Source of the DNA: an uncultured Prevotella sp.
Lineage (GTDB): Bacteria > Bacteroidota > Bacteroidia > Bacteroidales > Bacteroidaceae
Assembly: GCF_946404925.1 (NCBI RefSeq)
Contig: NZ_CAMJFM010000022.1
Location: 1-38,226, forward strand
Reading direction: 5' to 3'
Length of the DNA: 38,226 bases
Shown: positions 1 to 7,186 of the stretch, piece by piece
How the letters are laid out: the number at the start of each line of letters is the position of its first letter
How positions within the stretch are numbered: the stretch's first letter is position 1
The notes under the pieces: generated by a model
What the model was told of the DNA's origin: nothing
What the model saw: the letters and a program-made list of their open reading frames with translations, nothing else
Database searches by the model: none
Made by a program: the position numbers and the translations under genes

Positions 1-43
1 CCGATGGTACTGCAATGCAATGCGGGAGAGTAGGAAGCCGCCG
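1..43 (+). rRNA. rrf: 5S ribosomal RNA, 3' end (partial)
   Basis: The first bases read CCGATGGTACTGCAATGC and then GGGAGAGTAGGAAGCCGCCG. This matches the conserved 3' part of bacterial 5S rRNA (loop E and helix IV, then the GAGAGTAGG segment and the 3' strand of helix I). The 5' two thirds lie outside the window. A strong hairpin with a T-run follows at once, as expected for the end of an rRNA operon. The exact mature 3' end (about 43-44) is an estimate. Confidence 0.88.
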
Positions 44-56
44 TCTTTTTTTAAAG

Positions 57-92
57 AAAAGCCTCGAGGATACAATATCTTCGGGGCTTTTT
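57..92 (+). terminator. Intrinsic terminator of the rRNA operon
   Basis: Bases 61-71 pair with 77-87 as an 11-bp stem (two G-T pairs) around a 5-base loop. The stem is preceded by AAAA and followed by TTTTTC. It lies just after the 5S rRNA and just before the histidine kinase start codon at 108. Confidence 0.85.
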
Positions 93-107
93 CGTTTATA
101 TCTATGT

Positions 108-1223
108 ATGCAATGGACAGATAGAATTCGTCAAACCAAGATTTTGTTGGTTATAGCAGCTATAATCATAGCTGTTACCTCGTTATTAGTATCCCATTTC
201 CTGGTTAAAGATCTTTCAAACGAGGAGCGTAAGAAGATGGAGGTATGGGCTCAGGCACTTCATACCCTTAACCATGCCGATGAGAATACTGATCTCTCGC
301 TTGTTCTTGATGTGATGCAAGGTAATACCACTATCCCTGTTATTGTGTTGAATGATAAAGGTGGCATAGATGATTACCGTAACATAGAGGATACGCTGCA
401 TCTTCAGCAGTATGCCAAGCGTATGCTTCAGGCTGGCGATACCATCGTTATTGGTTCACAGATTGTTTGTTACGATGAGTCGGTTCTGCTTAAGCGATTG
501 TCACAATATCCTTATTGGCAGTTAGGTGTAGTCATGATCTTTGTTGTTGTGGCTATCTTCGCCTTACTGTCATCTAAGAAGGCCGAGCAGAATAAAGTTT
601 GGGTAGGATTGTCAAAGGAAACTGCACATCAACTTGGCACACCTATATCTAGTCTGATGGCTTGGGTGGAAATATTGAAGGAGAATCATCCTGATGACGA
701 CCTTATTCCAGAGATGGATAAGGATGTTAGACGCCTGGAGCGTATTGCTGAGCGATTCTCAAAGATAGGTTCGCTGCCAGAGCCTAAGGCAGGCTCAATG
801 AACGAGGTGATGGAACATGTGGTGGAGTATATGCGCCGACGTGTGTCAAATAAAGTTGATATTATTTGTCAACTTTCCGATCATGATGTGATTGTAAACA
901 TGAATGCATCACTCTTTGAGTGGGTCATAGAGAATCTATGTAAGAATGCCGTTGATGCGATGGAGGGTTGCGGTAAGATTACTATGTTGCTTATCGATGA
1001 CGATAGTCGTGTGGCTATCGAGGTAAGTGATACGGGTAAGGGTATTCGCAAAAAGGACATTAAGAACGTATTTACCCCCGGTTTCACAACCAAACAACGA
1101 GGTTGGGGATTGGGCCTTTCGCTAGCTCGTCGCATCGTTGAAGATTATCATAAAGGCCGGATTTTCGTCAAGTCGTCTGAACTCGGAAAAGGTACAACTT
1201 TCCGCGTAGAATTGCACAAATAA
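108..1223 (+). CDS. Orphan membrane sensor histidine kinase
   Basis: A 371-aa sensor kinase. Transmembrane helices lie at about residues 11-33 and 136-156 and enclose a ~100-residue extracytoplasmic sensor region. The cytoplasmic part has an H-box with His174 in KETAHQLGTP, an N-box (N276/N280 in ENLCKNAVDA), a G1 box DTGKGI (308-313) and a G2 box GWGLGLS (332-338), so it should be a competent HisKA/HATPase_c autokinase. The frame is open from base 15, but those 31 codons cover 5S rRNA and terminator, so ATG 108 is chosen. There is no HAMP domain. No response regulator lies beside it; the next gene is a ribosomal-protein operon. Only 15 bases separate the rRNA terminator from the start codon, with no visible promoter. 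The signal sensed cannot be told. Confidence 0.9.
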   Translation: MQWTDRIRQTKILLVIAAIIIAVTSLLVSHFLVKDLSNEERKKMEVWAQALHTLNHADENTDLSLVLDVMQGNTTIPVIVLNDKGGIDDYRNIEDTLHLQQYAKRMLQAGDTIVIGSQIVCYDESVLLKRLSQYPYWQLGVVMIFVVVAIFALLSSKKAEQNKVWVGLSKETAHQLGTPISSLMAWVEILKENHPDDDLIPEMDKDVRRLERIAERFSKIGSLPEPKAGSMNEVMEHVVEYMRRRVSNKVDIICQLSDHDVIVNMNASLFEWVIENLCKNAVDAMEGCGKITMLLIDDDSRVAIEVSDTGKGIRKKDIKNVFTPGFTTKQRGWGLGLSLARRIVEDYHKGRIFVKSSELGKGTTFRVELHK

Positions 1224-1320
1224 CCCCCTGTTTGTGTAATATAAGCGGCTGTAAGTCAATGATTTTGCATTAAAATGATAAAAAATTAAAATAACCGTTC
1301 CTTAATTGGAAAAAAGTTTG

Positions 1321-1328
1321 TAACTTTG
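1321..1328 (+). promoter_or_regulatory. Bacteroidota-type promoter -7 box for the DUF177-rpmF-fabH-era operon
   Basis: TAACTTTG, followed by CA, matches the Bacteroidota primary-sigma -7 consensus TAnnTTTG. The expected -33 TTG is poor at the usual spacing; the region upstream is a long A/T run. It lies 88 bases before the DUF177 start and leaves a leader of about 80 nt. Confidence 0.65.
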
Positions 1329-1335
1329 CACCCCA

Positions 1336-1398
1336 AATAGCGCGCGAACCGAACTCAGAAGAGCTTGCTTTTATGATGAGGTGAAGCCGCTATTCACC
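1336..1398 (+). promoter_or_regulatory. Foldable 5' leader before the DUF177/L32 operon
   Basis: The leader holds a 6-bp hairpin GGTGAA (1380-1385)/TTCACC (1393-1398) whose loop contains CGCTA. That loop is complementary to TAGCG at 1338-1342; extended, AATAGCG (1336-1342) and CGCTATT (1388-1394) pair over 7 bp. The pairings are alternative or could form a pseudoknot. A small AAGAG/CTTTT hairpin lies between. Ribosomal-protein operons often have autoregulatory leaders, but I cannot match this one to a named RNA family, so a regulatory role is inference. Confidence 0.35.
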
Positions 1399-1415
1399 GA
1401 AAGTAAATGTGGTAA

Positions 1416-1937
1416 ATGAATAGTTTAGAGTTGTTGAAGATAGATCTGAAGGGGTTGGTTGACGAGGAGACATCCTTGGCTTTCGATCTCGACGATACCT
1501 ACTTCGAAGCTCTTGACGGTGCCGAGGTGAAGAAGGGTTCTTTGCACGTGTCGGTGTCTATACGCAAGGCAACCGGCTTTTTTGAGCTCAACTTTCATAC
1601 CACAGGCACAGTCGTTGTACCATGCGACCGTTGTCTTGACGACATGGACCAGCCGGTGGAAACCAGCAACCGTCTGATCGTTAAGCTCGGAAGCGAATAC
1701 TCAGAGGAAGATGACATCATCGTAGTGCCCGAGGACGAAGGAATACTCGACACATCGTGGATCATCTATGAGTTTGTGGCATTGGTTATACCCATCAGGC
1801 ATGTGCATGCACCCGGCAAGTGCAACCCTGCCATGACGAAAGCTCTGGAAGAGCTGTCAGCTGACCGAAGCAGCGATGAGGAGTCCAGCCAAGCTGTAGA
1901 CCCCCGATGGGAAAAGTTGAAGAATTTAAAAATGTAA
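1416..1937 (+). CDS. DUF177 (YceD-family) protein next to rpmF
   Basis: A 173-aa cytosolic protein of the YceD/DUF177 family. The family signature is the VPCDRCLD segment (Cys70, Cys73), followed by an acidic central stretch and a charged C-terminus. YceD proteins are encoded directly upstream of rpmF in very many bacteria, as here (22 bases apart); in plants and E. coli family members have been linked to 23S rRNA accumulation. It is the first gene of the operon DUF177-rpmF-fabH-era and follows a TAACTTTG promoter and an ~80-nt leader. ATG 1416 is the first start in frame after the leader and gives the usual family length. Confidence 0.88.
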   Translation: MNSLELLKIDLKGLVDEETSLAFDLDDTYFEALDGAEVKKGSLHVSVSIRKATGFFELNFHTTGTVVVPCDRCLDDMDQPVETSNRLIVKLGSEYSEEDDIIVVPEDEGILDTSWIIYEFVALVIPIRHVHAPGKCNPAMTKALEELSADRSSDEESSQAVDPRWEKLKNLKM

Positions 1938-1959
1938 CAATTAAAAAATTTATAGAATT

Positions 1960-2151
1960 ATGGCACATCCTAAAAGAAGACAATCAAAGACTCGTACACT
2001 CAAGCGTCGTACTCATGACAAGGCAGTAGCTCCCACACTGGCAGTATGTCCTAACTGTGGTGCATATTATGTTTATCACACAGTATGCCCAACTTGCGGA
2101 TACTATCGTGGTAAGGTAGCTATCAAGATTGAGGAAAGCGTAGCTGAGTAA
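1960..2151 (+). CDS. rpmF: 50S ribosomal protein L32
   Basis: A 63-aa ribosomal protein of the large subunit. The N-terminus AHPKRRQSKTRT is the classic L32 start, and a zinc ribbon is intact with four cysteines in CPNC (residues 30-33) and CPTC (43-46). The stop codon is one base before the fabH ATG, so translation is probably coupled. The link between L32 and fatty acid synthesis genes is widely conserved. Confidence 0.98.
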   Translation: MAHPKRRQSKTRTLKRRTHDKAVAPTLAVCPNCGAYYVYHTVCPTCGYYRGKVAIKIEESVAE

Positions 2152-2152
2152 A

Positions 2153-3157
2153 ATGGGTAAAATCAATGCGATAATCACTGGTGTAGGCGGCTACGTGCCC
2201 GACTATATTCTGAACAACGATGAGTTGTCTCGTATGGTCGACACCAACGATGAGTGGATAATGACGCGCGTTGGTATCAAGGAGCGTCACATTCTTACGG
2301 AGGAAGGTCTCGGCACCAGCTACATGGCTCGTAAAGCAGCCAAGCAGCTGATGCAGAAGACCGGAGCCGATCCCGATTCTATTGACGCACTCATCGTCAC
2401 CACCTCTACAGCTGATTATAAGTTCCCTTCCACAGCATCTATCGTGCTGGGCAAACTCGGACTGAAGAATGCATTCGCATTCGACTTCTGGGGTGCCTGC
2501 TGTGGATTCCTCTACACACTCGACGTGGCAGCTACGATGATTCAGAGCGGACGCTACAAGAAGATCATCGTGATCGGTGCCGATAAGATGTCGTCGGTTG
2601 TCGACTACAAGGACCGTCAGACCTGTCCTCTATTCGGAGATGGTGCTGCTGCGGTTATGCTCGAGGCTACCGAGGAGCAGAACATCGGCGTGATGGACTC
2701 TTATTTCCGCACAGATGGTAAGGGACTTCCGTTCCTGCATCTTAAGGCTGGAGGTTCTGTCTGCCCACCGTCGCACTTCACTGTCGATCATCGTCTGCAC
2801 TACCTCTATCAGGAGGGTCGTACCGTGTTCCGCTATGCGGTTACCAACATGAGTAACGACTGCGCACTGATAGCCGAGCGCAACGGCTTGAACAAGGACA
2901 ATATCAACTGGATTGTTCCTCATCAGGCCAACATGCGTATCATCGAGGCTGTGGCTAAGCGCCTTGAGGTTCCTATGGAACAGGTGATGGTTAACATTGA
3001 ACACTTCGGTAACACGAGTGCTGCAACGATACCTCTTGCTATCTGGGAATACGAAAGTAAGTTGAAGAAGGGCGACAACATGATCCTCACCGCCTTTGGT
3101 GCCGGATTTGTTCATGGAGCTTCTTATTACAAGTGGGCCTATGATGGCAGTAAGTAG
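2153..3157 (+). CDS. fabH: Beta-ketoacyl-ACP synthase III
   Basis: A 334-aa condensing enzyme that joins acetyl-CoA (or a branched acyl-CoA) to malonyl-ACP and so starts type II fatty acid synthesis. The catalytic triad is visible: Cys116 in the ACxGF motif (AFDFWGACCGF), His257 in VPHQANMRI and Asn287 in EHFGNTSAA. Length matches the family. It starts one base after the L32 stop. Its stop is followed by a 7-nt-period array that runs into the era start codon. Substrate preference (straight or branched primer) cannot be read from sequence alone. Confidence 0.97.
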   Translation: MGKINAIITGVGGYVPDYILNNDELSRMVDTNDEWIMTRVGIKERHILTEEGLGTSYMARKAAKQLMQKTGADPDSIDALIVTTSTADYKFPSTASIVLGKLGLKNAFAFDFWGACCGFLYTLDVAATMIQSGRYKKIIVIGADKMSSVVDYKDRQTCPLFGDGAAAVMLEATEEQNIGVMDSYFRTDGKGLPFLHLKAGGSVCPPSHFTVDHRLHYLYQEGRTVFRYAVTNMSNDCALIAERNGLNKDNINWIVPHQANMRIIEAVAKRLEVPMEQVMVNIEHFGNTSAATIPLAIWEYESKLKKGDNMILTAFGAGFVHGASYYKWAYDGSK

Positions 3158-3163
3158 AGAAAA

Positions 3164-3191
3164 GTGAATAATGAATAGTGAATAATGCATA
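3164..3191 (+). repeat. Heptameric array containing the era start codon
   Basis: Four units with a 7-nt period: GTGAATA, ATGAATA, GTGAATA, ATGCATA. The ATG of the fourth unit (3185) is the start codon of era. The array fills the fabH-era gap, leaving no ordinary Shine-Dalgarno sequence. It belongs to the family of 7-nt-period arrays found at eight other sites in the window. Confidence 0.75.
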
Positions 3192-4075
3192 AAGCAGGAT
3201 TCGTAAATATTGTTGGAAATCCCAACGTAGGCAAAAGTACGCTCATGAACCAGCTGGTTGGTGAGCGTATTTCAATTGCCACCTTTAAGGCTCAGACCAC
3301 CCGTCATCGCATCATGGGTATCGTTAATACACCCGAGATGCAGATCGTATTCTCGGATACTCCGGGTGTGCTCAAGCCCAACTACAAACTACAGGAGTCT
3401 ATGTTGGCGTTCTCCGAGTCGGCTCTGCAGGATGCCGATGTGCTGCTCTACGTTACCGATGTAGTAGAGAACCCCGAGAAGAACATGGACTTTCTTGAGA
3501 AAGTGCAGAAGCTCGACCTGCCGGTCATACTGCTCATCAACAAGATTGATGAGCTGCAGGCCAACTCCCAGCAATCGCTCAATGCAATTGTTGAGAAATG
3601 GCACGCTTTACTGCCCAAGGCAGAGATTCTGCCTATCAGCGCCAAGAACAAGTTTGGCGTAGATATTCTGCTGAAGCGTATCCAGGAACTTCTGCCCGAG
3701 AGCCCGGCCTATTTCGATAAGGACCAGCTCACCGATAAACCCGCACGATTCTTCGTGTCTGAGATTATCCGCGAAAAGATACTGCTGTACTACGATAAGG
3801 AGATACCTTATAGCGTAGAGGTGGCAGTAGAGCGATTCAAGGAGGACGATAAGCACATCCACATCAATGCCATAATCTACGTGGAGCGTGACTCTCAGAA
3901 GGGTATCATCATCGGCCATCAGGGTGTAGCCCTCAAGAAGGTGAGCACCGAGGCCCGCAAATCGCTCGAAAAGTTCTTCGCCAAGCCCATCTTCCTCGAA
4001 ATCTTCGTCAAGGTTGATAAAGACTGGCGATCATCTGAAAGAGAACTAAACCACTTCGGTTACAACCCGGAGTAA
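3185..4075 (+). CDS. era: Ribosome-assembly GTPase Era
   Basis: A 296-aa GTPase that binds the 3' end of 16S rRNA and aids 30S maturation. The G domain shows G1 GNPNVGKS (11-18), the switch region with TTR (38-40), G3 DTPG (58-61), G4 NKID (119-122) and G5 SAK (152-154). The C-terminal KH RNA-binding domain has the GxxG loop GHQG (244-247). Length is typical. It is the last gene of the DUF177-rpmF-fabH-era run. The start codon lies inside a 7-nt-period array, with no alternative in-frame start before the G1 loop. Confidence 0.97.
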   Translation: MHKAGFVNIVGNPNVGKSTLMNQLVGERISIATFKAQTTRHRIMGIVNTPEMQIVFSDTPGVLKPNYKLQESMLAFSESALQDADVLLYVTDVVENPEKNMDFLEKVQKLDLPVILLINKIDELQANSQQSLNAIVEKWHALLPKAEILPISAKNKFGVDILLKRIQELLPESPAYFDKDQLTDKPARFFVSEIIREKILLYYDKEIPYSVEVAVERFKEDDKHIHINAIIYVERDSQKGIIIGHQGVALKKVSTEARKSLEKFFAKPIFLEIFVKVDKDWRSSERELNHFGYNPE

Positions 4076-4082
4076 GTTTTTT

Positions 4083-4200
4083 GGCACGGATTAACGCGGC
4101 TTTTTAAAAAATACGCGACTATTTGTGCGTTAAGTTTTAGTTAAAAAAGGTAGGATGAAATCCGTGTCTTTAATTTATTAAAGCCGTGTTAATCCGTGCC
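4083..4200. repeat. 118-bp palindromic element with 21-bp inverted ends
   Basis: The left end 4083-4103 (starting GGCACGGATTAACG) and the right end 4180-4200 (ending TTAATCCGTGCC) are inverted copies matching at 20 of 21 positions. A third ATCCGTG copy lies inside at 4160-4166. There is no ORF, so it resembles a small non-coding palindromic or MITE-like element. It fills almost all of the era-der gap. The core CGGATTAA/TTAATCCG resembles the ACGGATT elements at 12180 and 31332. Confidence 0.75.
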
Positions 4201-4217
4201 TATAAAATAAAGAATAT

Positions 4218-5531
4218 ATGGGAAATTTAGTAGCAATCGTAGGGCGACCCAATGTGGGTAAATCAACGCTCTTTAACCGACTGACAAAATCCCGTCAGGC
4301 TATTGTCAGCGACGAGGCCGGTACCACCCGCGACCGCCAGTATGGCAAGTGCGAATGGAACGGCAAGGAGTTCTCGGTCGTCGATACCGGCGGCTGGGTT
4401 GTCAACAGCGATGATGTATTCGAGGAGGAGATCCGTAAGCAGGTGATTATTGCCACCGAGGAAGCCGATCTAGTACTCTTCCTCTGCGATATAAATAATG
4501 GTGTCACCGGCTGGGATATGGACGTAGCGCAGATTCTGCGCCGCGCCAAACTGCCTGTAGTACTGGTGGCTAACAAGGCCGACGACGGCAAGGACCTCTA
4601 CGATCAATACGAGTTCTACAAGCTTGGTCTCGGCGATCCATATCCTATCAGTGCTGCCACTGGTAGCGGTACGGGCGACCTGCTCGACAAGGTGCTTGAG
4701 ATGTTGCCCGAGAAGACCAAGGACGAGCTCGAAGAGGGTATCCCCCGTTTCGCCGTTGTTGGTCGTCCTAACGCAGGTAAATCAAGTATCATCAACGCCT
4801 TTATTGGCGAAGATCGTAACATTGTAACCGATATCGCCGGTACCACCCGCGATTCAATCTACACCCGTTACGATAAGTTCGGATTTGACTTCTATCTGGT
4901 CGACACCGCCGGTATTCGTCGTAAGAACAAGGTTACCGAGGACCTCGAGTTCTATTCAGTGATGCGTTCTATCCGTGCCATCGAGAATAGCGATGTCTGC
5001 ATCCTGATGCTCGATGCTACCCGTGGTATCGAGGCCCAGGATATGAACATCTTCCAGTTGATTCAGAAGAACAACAAGTCGTTGGTGGTTGTAGTTAATA
5101 AGTGGGATCTTGTTGAGGACAAGTCGCAGGAGGTTATCAAGACCTTCGAGAATGCCATTCGCAACCGTATGGCTCCGTTTGTCGACTTCCCCATCATCTT
5201 TGCATCGGCCCTCACCAAGCAGCGCATCTTCAAGGTGCTCGAAACCGCTAAGCAGGTATACCTTAACCGCAAGGTTAAGATTGGAACCTCTAAGCTCAAC
5301 GAGGTGATGCTGCCATTGATCGAGGCTTTCCCACCACCATCAATCAAGGGTAAGTATATCAAGATTAAGTATGTGGCTCAGGTGCCCGACACGCAGATTC
5401 CTACCTTCGTGTTCTATGCCAACCTGCCCCAGTACGTCAAAGAGCCTTACAAGCGCTTCCTCGAGAACAAGATTCGCGAGAACTGGACGCTTACTGGTAG
5501 CCCCATTAATGTATTTATCCGCCAGAAGTAA
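4218..5531 (+). CDS. der: Ribosome biogenesis GTPase Der (EngA)
   Basis: A 437-aa double GTPase required for 50S subunit assembly. Two G domains lie in tandem: G1 GRPNVGKS (9-16) and DTGG (56-59) in the first, GRPNAGKS (182-189) and DTAG (229-232) in the second. Each has an NKxD motif (NKAD at 119-122; NKWD later), and a C-terminal KH-like domain follows. Length fits the family. Finding der beside era groups the two ribosome-assembly GTPases. The stop codon overlaps the next start (TAATG at 5529-5533), so translation of the small lipoprotein is probably coupled. Confidence 0.98.
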   Translation: MGNLVAIVGRPNVGKSTLFNRLTKSRQAIVSDEAGTTRDRQYGKCEWNGKEFSVVDTGGWVVNSDDVFEEEIRKQVIIATEEADLVLFLCDINNGVTGWDMDVAQILRRAKLPVVLVANKADDGKDLYDQYEFYKLGLGDPYPISAATGSGTGDLLDKVLEMLPEKTKDELEEGIPRFAVVGRPNAGKSSIINAFIGEDRNIVTDIAGTTRDSIYTRYDKFGFDFYLVDTAGIRRKNKVTEDLEFYSVMRSIRAIENSDVCILMLDATRGIEAQDMNIFQLIQKNNKSLVVVVNKWDLVEDKSQEVIKTFENAIRNRMAPFVDFPIIFASALTKQRIFKVLETAKQVYLNRKVKIGTSKLNEVMLPLIEAFPPPSIKGKYIKIKYVAQVPDTQIPTFVFYANLPQYVKEPYKRFLENKIRENWTLTGSPINVFIRQK

Positions 5532-5914
5532 TGCGTAAGCTGATATCTATAGTTGTGCTGGTTATAGTGGCTGCTTGCAGCACCCCTACTAAGGAGGAAC
5601 TTGCCTCATTAGCAGCTAAGGGCTATTACCAGCACCTGATAGATGGCGATTACGATCACTTTCTTGAGGGCCGCGTGATGGCCGATAGCCTGCCCGATGA
5701 TTACCGCTCGCAGCTGATTGACGGCTACGCTCAGTTTCTGGCTCAGCAGCAGAAAGCTCGTGGCGGCATTAACGAGGTTCGCGTCTCGCGAGCCTTTACC
5801 GATAGCACGCAACAATACACCAGTGTACTTTTGATGCTCTGTTACGGCGATTCTACCACCGAGGAGGTGGTTGTGCCGATGGTAGAGCACAATGGCCGCT
5901 GGATGATGAAATAA
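5531..5914 (+). CDS. Small lipoprotein, NTF2-like by appearance
   Basis: A 127-aa protein with a short signal peptide and lipobox VAAC (acylated Cys16), so probably membrane-anchored. The rest has the pattern of small NTF2-like or DUF4878-like lipoproteins: an N-terminal helix with KGYYQHLIDGDYDHFLEG, then beta strands, ending VEHNGRWMMK, where a late W in an NGRW motif is typical of such folds. The family call is tentative. It overlaps the der stop codon by one base and is followed 16 bases later by the outer-membrane barrel gene, so the three are likely co-transcribed. No specific function can be assigned. Confidence 0.7.
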   Translation: MRKLISIVVLVIVAACSTPTKEELASLAAKGYYQHLIDGDYDHFLEGRVMADSLPDDYRSQLIDGYAQFLAQQQKARGGINEVRVSRAFTDSTQQYTSVLLMLCYGDSTTEEVVVPMVEHNGRWMMK

Positions 5915-5930
5915 TTTAAAATTGAATAAA

Positions 5931-7028
5931 ATGAAAAAGATTATTTTGCTGATAGCAGCCGCTTGGACTATGAACGTGGCCCAGGCGCAGGATAGCACAG
6001 CCGTAACCCCAGCTGCTTCAAGTTTCAACCTTGGTTCATGGATGAAGCAGAATCAGATTTTCCAGAACCTCGACCTGTCAGTTACCGCCGGTACCACCGG
6101 TATTGGTATCGATGTGGCCTCAAAGATCGGTGATTACGTACAGCTTCGTGCTGGTTACGAGTTCATGCCTCGTTTCTCAATGAGCATCTTCTTCCCTATA
6201 GAGGTAGGTGGTCAGCCTGCAAAGCTTTATGATGAAGATGGTAACCGCATAGAGTCACGTTTTGATCGCCTGTCGAAGGCATTGACTCAGGTGACTGGAT
6301 ATGAAGTGCAAGACGAAGTAGAGATGATAGGTAAGCCCACCGTCAACAATTTCAAGTTTTTGGTTGATGTGTTTCCATTTAAGCAGAATAGGCATTGGCA
6401 TTTTACGGCGGGATTCTACTGGGGCCCCTCTCAGTTCGCTTATGCCGAGAATTCTACTCAGGCAATGATGTCGCTCCTGGCTGTTGGTATGTATAACCAG
6501 TTACATTATAAGATTACCAATAATCTCGCTGTTTACGATGGTGCTACTCCCGACATTTTAAAGGAAAAGAAGGCTGTTTTTGAGGAGTATGGTCGTATGG
6601 GCTTCCCGCTTGGTCAGTATACACATGATGTATACGGCTATTATCCTCGTACCGAATATGGTAAATATGGTAAGGTTATTCATGAGGCTGGCGAGTATGG
6701 CTTGCTGCATTCTAAAGGTGATACTTACATGATGGAGCCTGATGTTGATGGAATGGTCAAGGTATCGGCTCGGTCTAATCCTTTCAAGCCATATCTGGGT
6801 TTTGGTTATGGTGGCCGTTTGCTTAAGAACCGTGACGATTGGCATGTATCATTCGATGCCGGTGCCATGTTCTGGGGTGGAACTCCAGATTTGATAACTC
6901 ATGATGGTACAAACCTGACGCAGGATATTGAGAATGCAAGTGGTAAGGTAGGCGATTGGATCGATTTGCTCGGTGGCATTAAGGTCTATCCAGTACTCAG
7001 TGTTCGCTTCACCAAGACTCTTTTCTAA
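5931..7028 (+). CDS. Predicted outer-membrane beta-barrel protein
   Basis: A 365-aa protein with a clear signal peptide (MKKIILLIAAAW, cleaved after AQA). Alternating hydrophobic strands rich in Gly and aromatic residues follow, such as LRAGYEFMPRFSMSIFF and PYLGFGYGGR. It ends in a terminal aromatic (RFTKTLF), as beta-barrels recognised by the BAM complex do. The frame opens with a TTG nine bases earlier, but ATG 5931 puts the lysines at the N-terminus as usual. It is last in the der-lipoprotein-barrel run and ends at strong hairpins. The family is not recognised by name; the ligand or role is unknown. Confidence 0.75.
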   Translation: MKKIILLIAAAWTMNVAQAQDSTAVTPAASSFNLGSWMKQNQIFQNLDLSVTAGTTGIGIDVASKIGDYVQLRAGYEFMPRFSMSIFFPIEVGGQPAKLYDEDGNRIESRFDRLSKALTQVTGYEVQDEVEMIGKPTVNNFKFLVDVFPFKQNRHWHFTAGFYWGPSQFAYAENSTQAMMSLLAVGMYNQLHYKITNNLAVYDGATPDILKEKKAVFEEYGRMGFPLGQYTHDVYGYYPRTEYGKYGKVIHEAGEYGLLHSKGDTYMMEPDVDGMVKVSARSNPFKPYLGFGYGGRLLKNRDDWHVSFDAGAMFWGGTPDLITHDGTNLTQDIENASGKVGDWIDLLGGIKVYPVLSVRFTKTLF

Positions 7029-7097
7029 TGATTTGCAAAGTAACTAGAGAACAATTGCTATCTAGTTAGTTTTCAATTGAAAAGTACTTAGAAAACA

Positions 7098-7134
7098 AAA
7101 GCTATGCTTTCGTATCATGAAAGCATAGCTTTTA
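7098..7134. terminator. Perfect 15-bp hairpin, bidirectional terminator
   Basis: Bases 7098-7112 (AAAAGCTATGCTTTC) and 7120-7134 are exact inverted copies around a 7-base loop. The A and T ends supply a U-run in either direction. It lies between the convergent barrel gene (ending 7028) and the minus-strand secreted-protein gene (ending 7187). Confidence 0.85.
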
Positions 7135-7140
7135 TATAGT

Positions 7141-7177
7141 AAAAGCATAGGTTTTGTACTCCGAAACCTATGCCTTT
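7141..7177 (-). terminator. Second hairpin terminator, for the minus-strand gene
   Basis: Bases 7141-7154 pair with 7164-7177 (14 positions, one A-C mismatch) around a 9-base loop. It is ten bases past the stop of the minus-strand gene. It shares the AGCATAG core with the hairpin at 7098-7134, as if one were derived from the other. Confidence 0.65.
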
Positions 7178-7186
7178 GCTGGTATA

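Noticed and set aside
15..107. Open frame extending the histidine kinase 31 residues upstream
   Set aside because: These codons cover the 5S rRNA 3' end and its terminator; ATG 108 leaves a normal N-terminus before the first membrane helix.
1212..1239. Hairpin TTGCACAAA/TTTGTGTAA at the end of the histidine kinase gene
   Set aside because: The stem is A/T-rich, the loop is ten bases and there is no T-run, so it is not convincing as a terminator.
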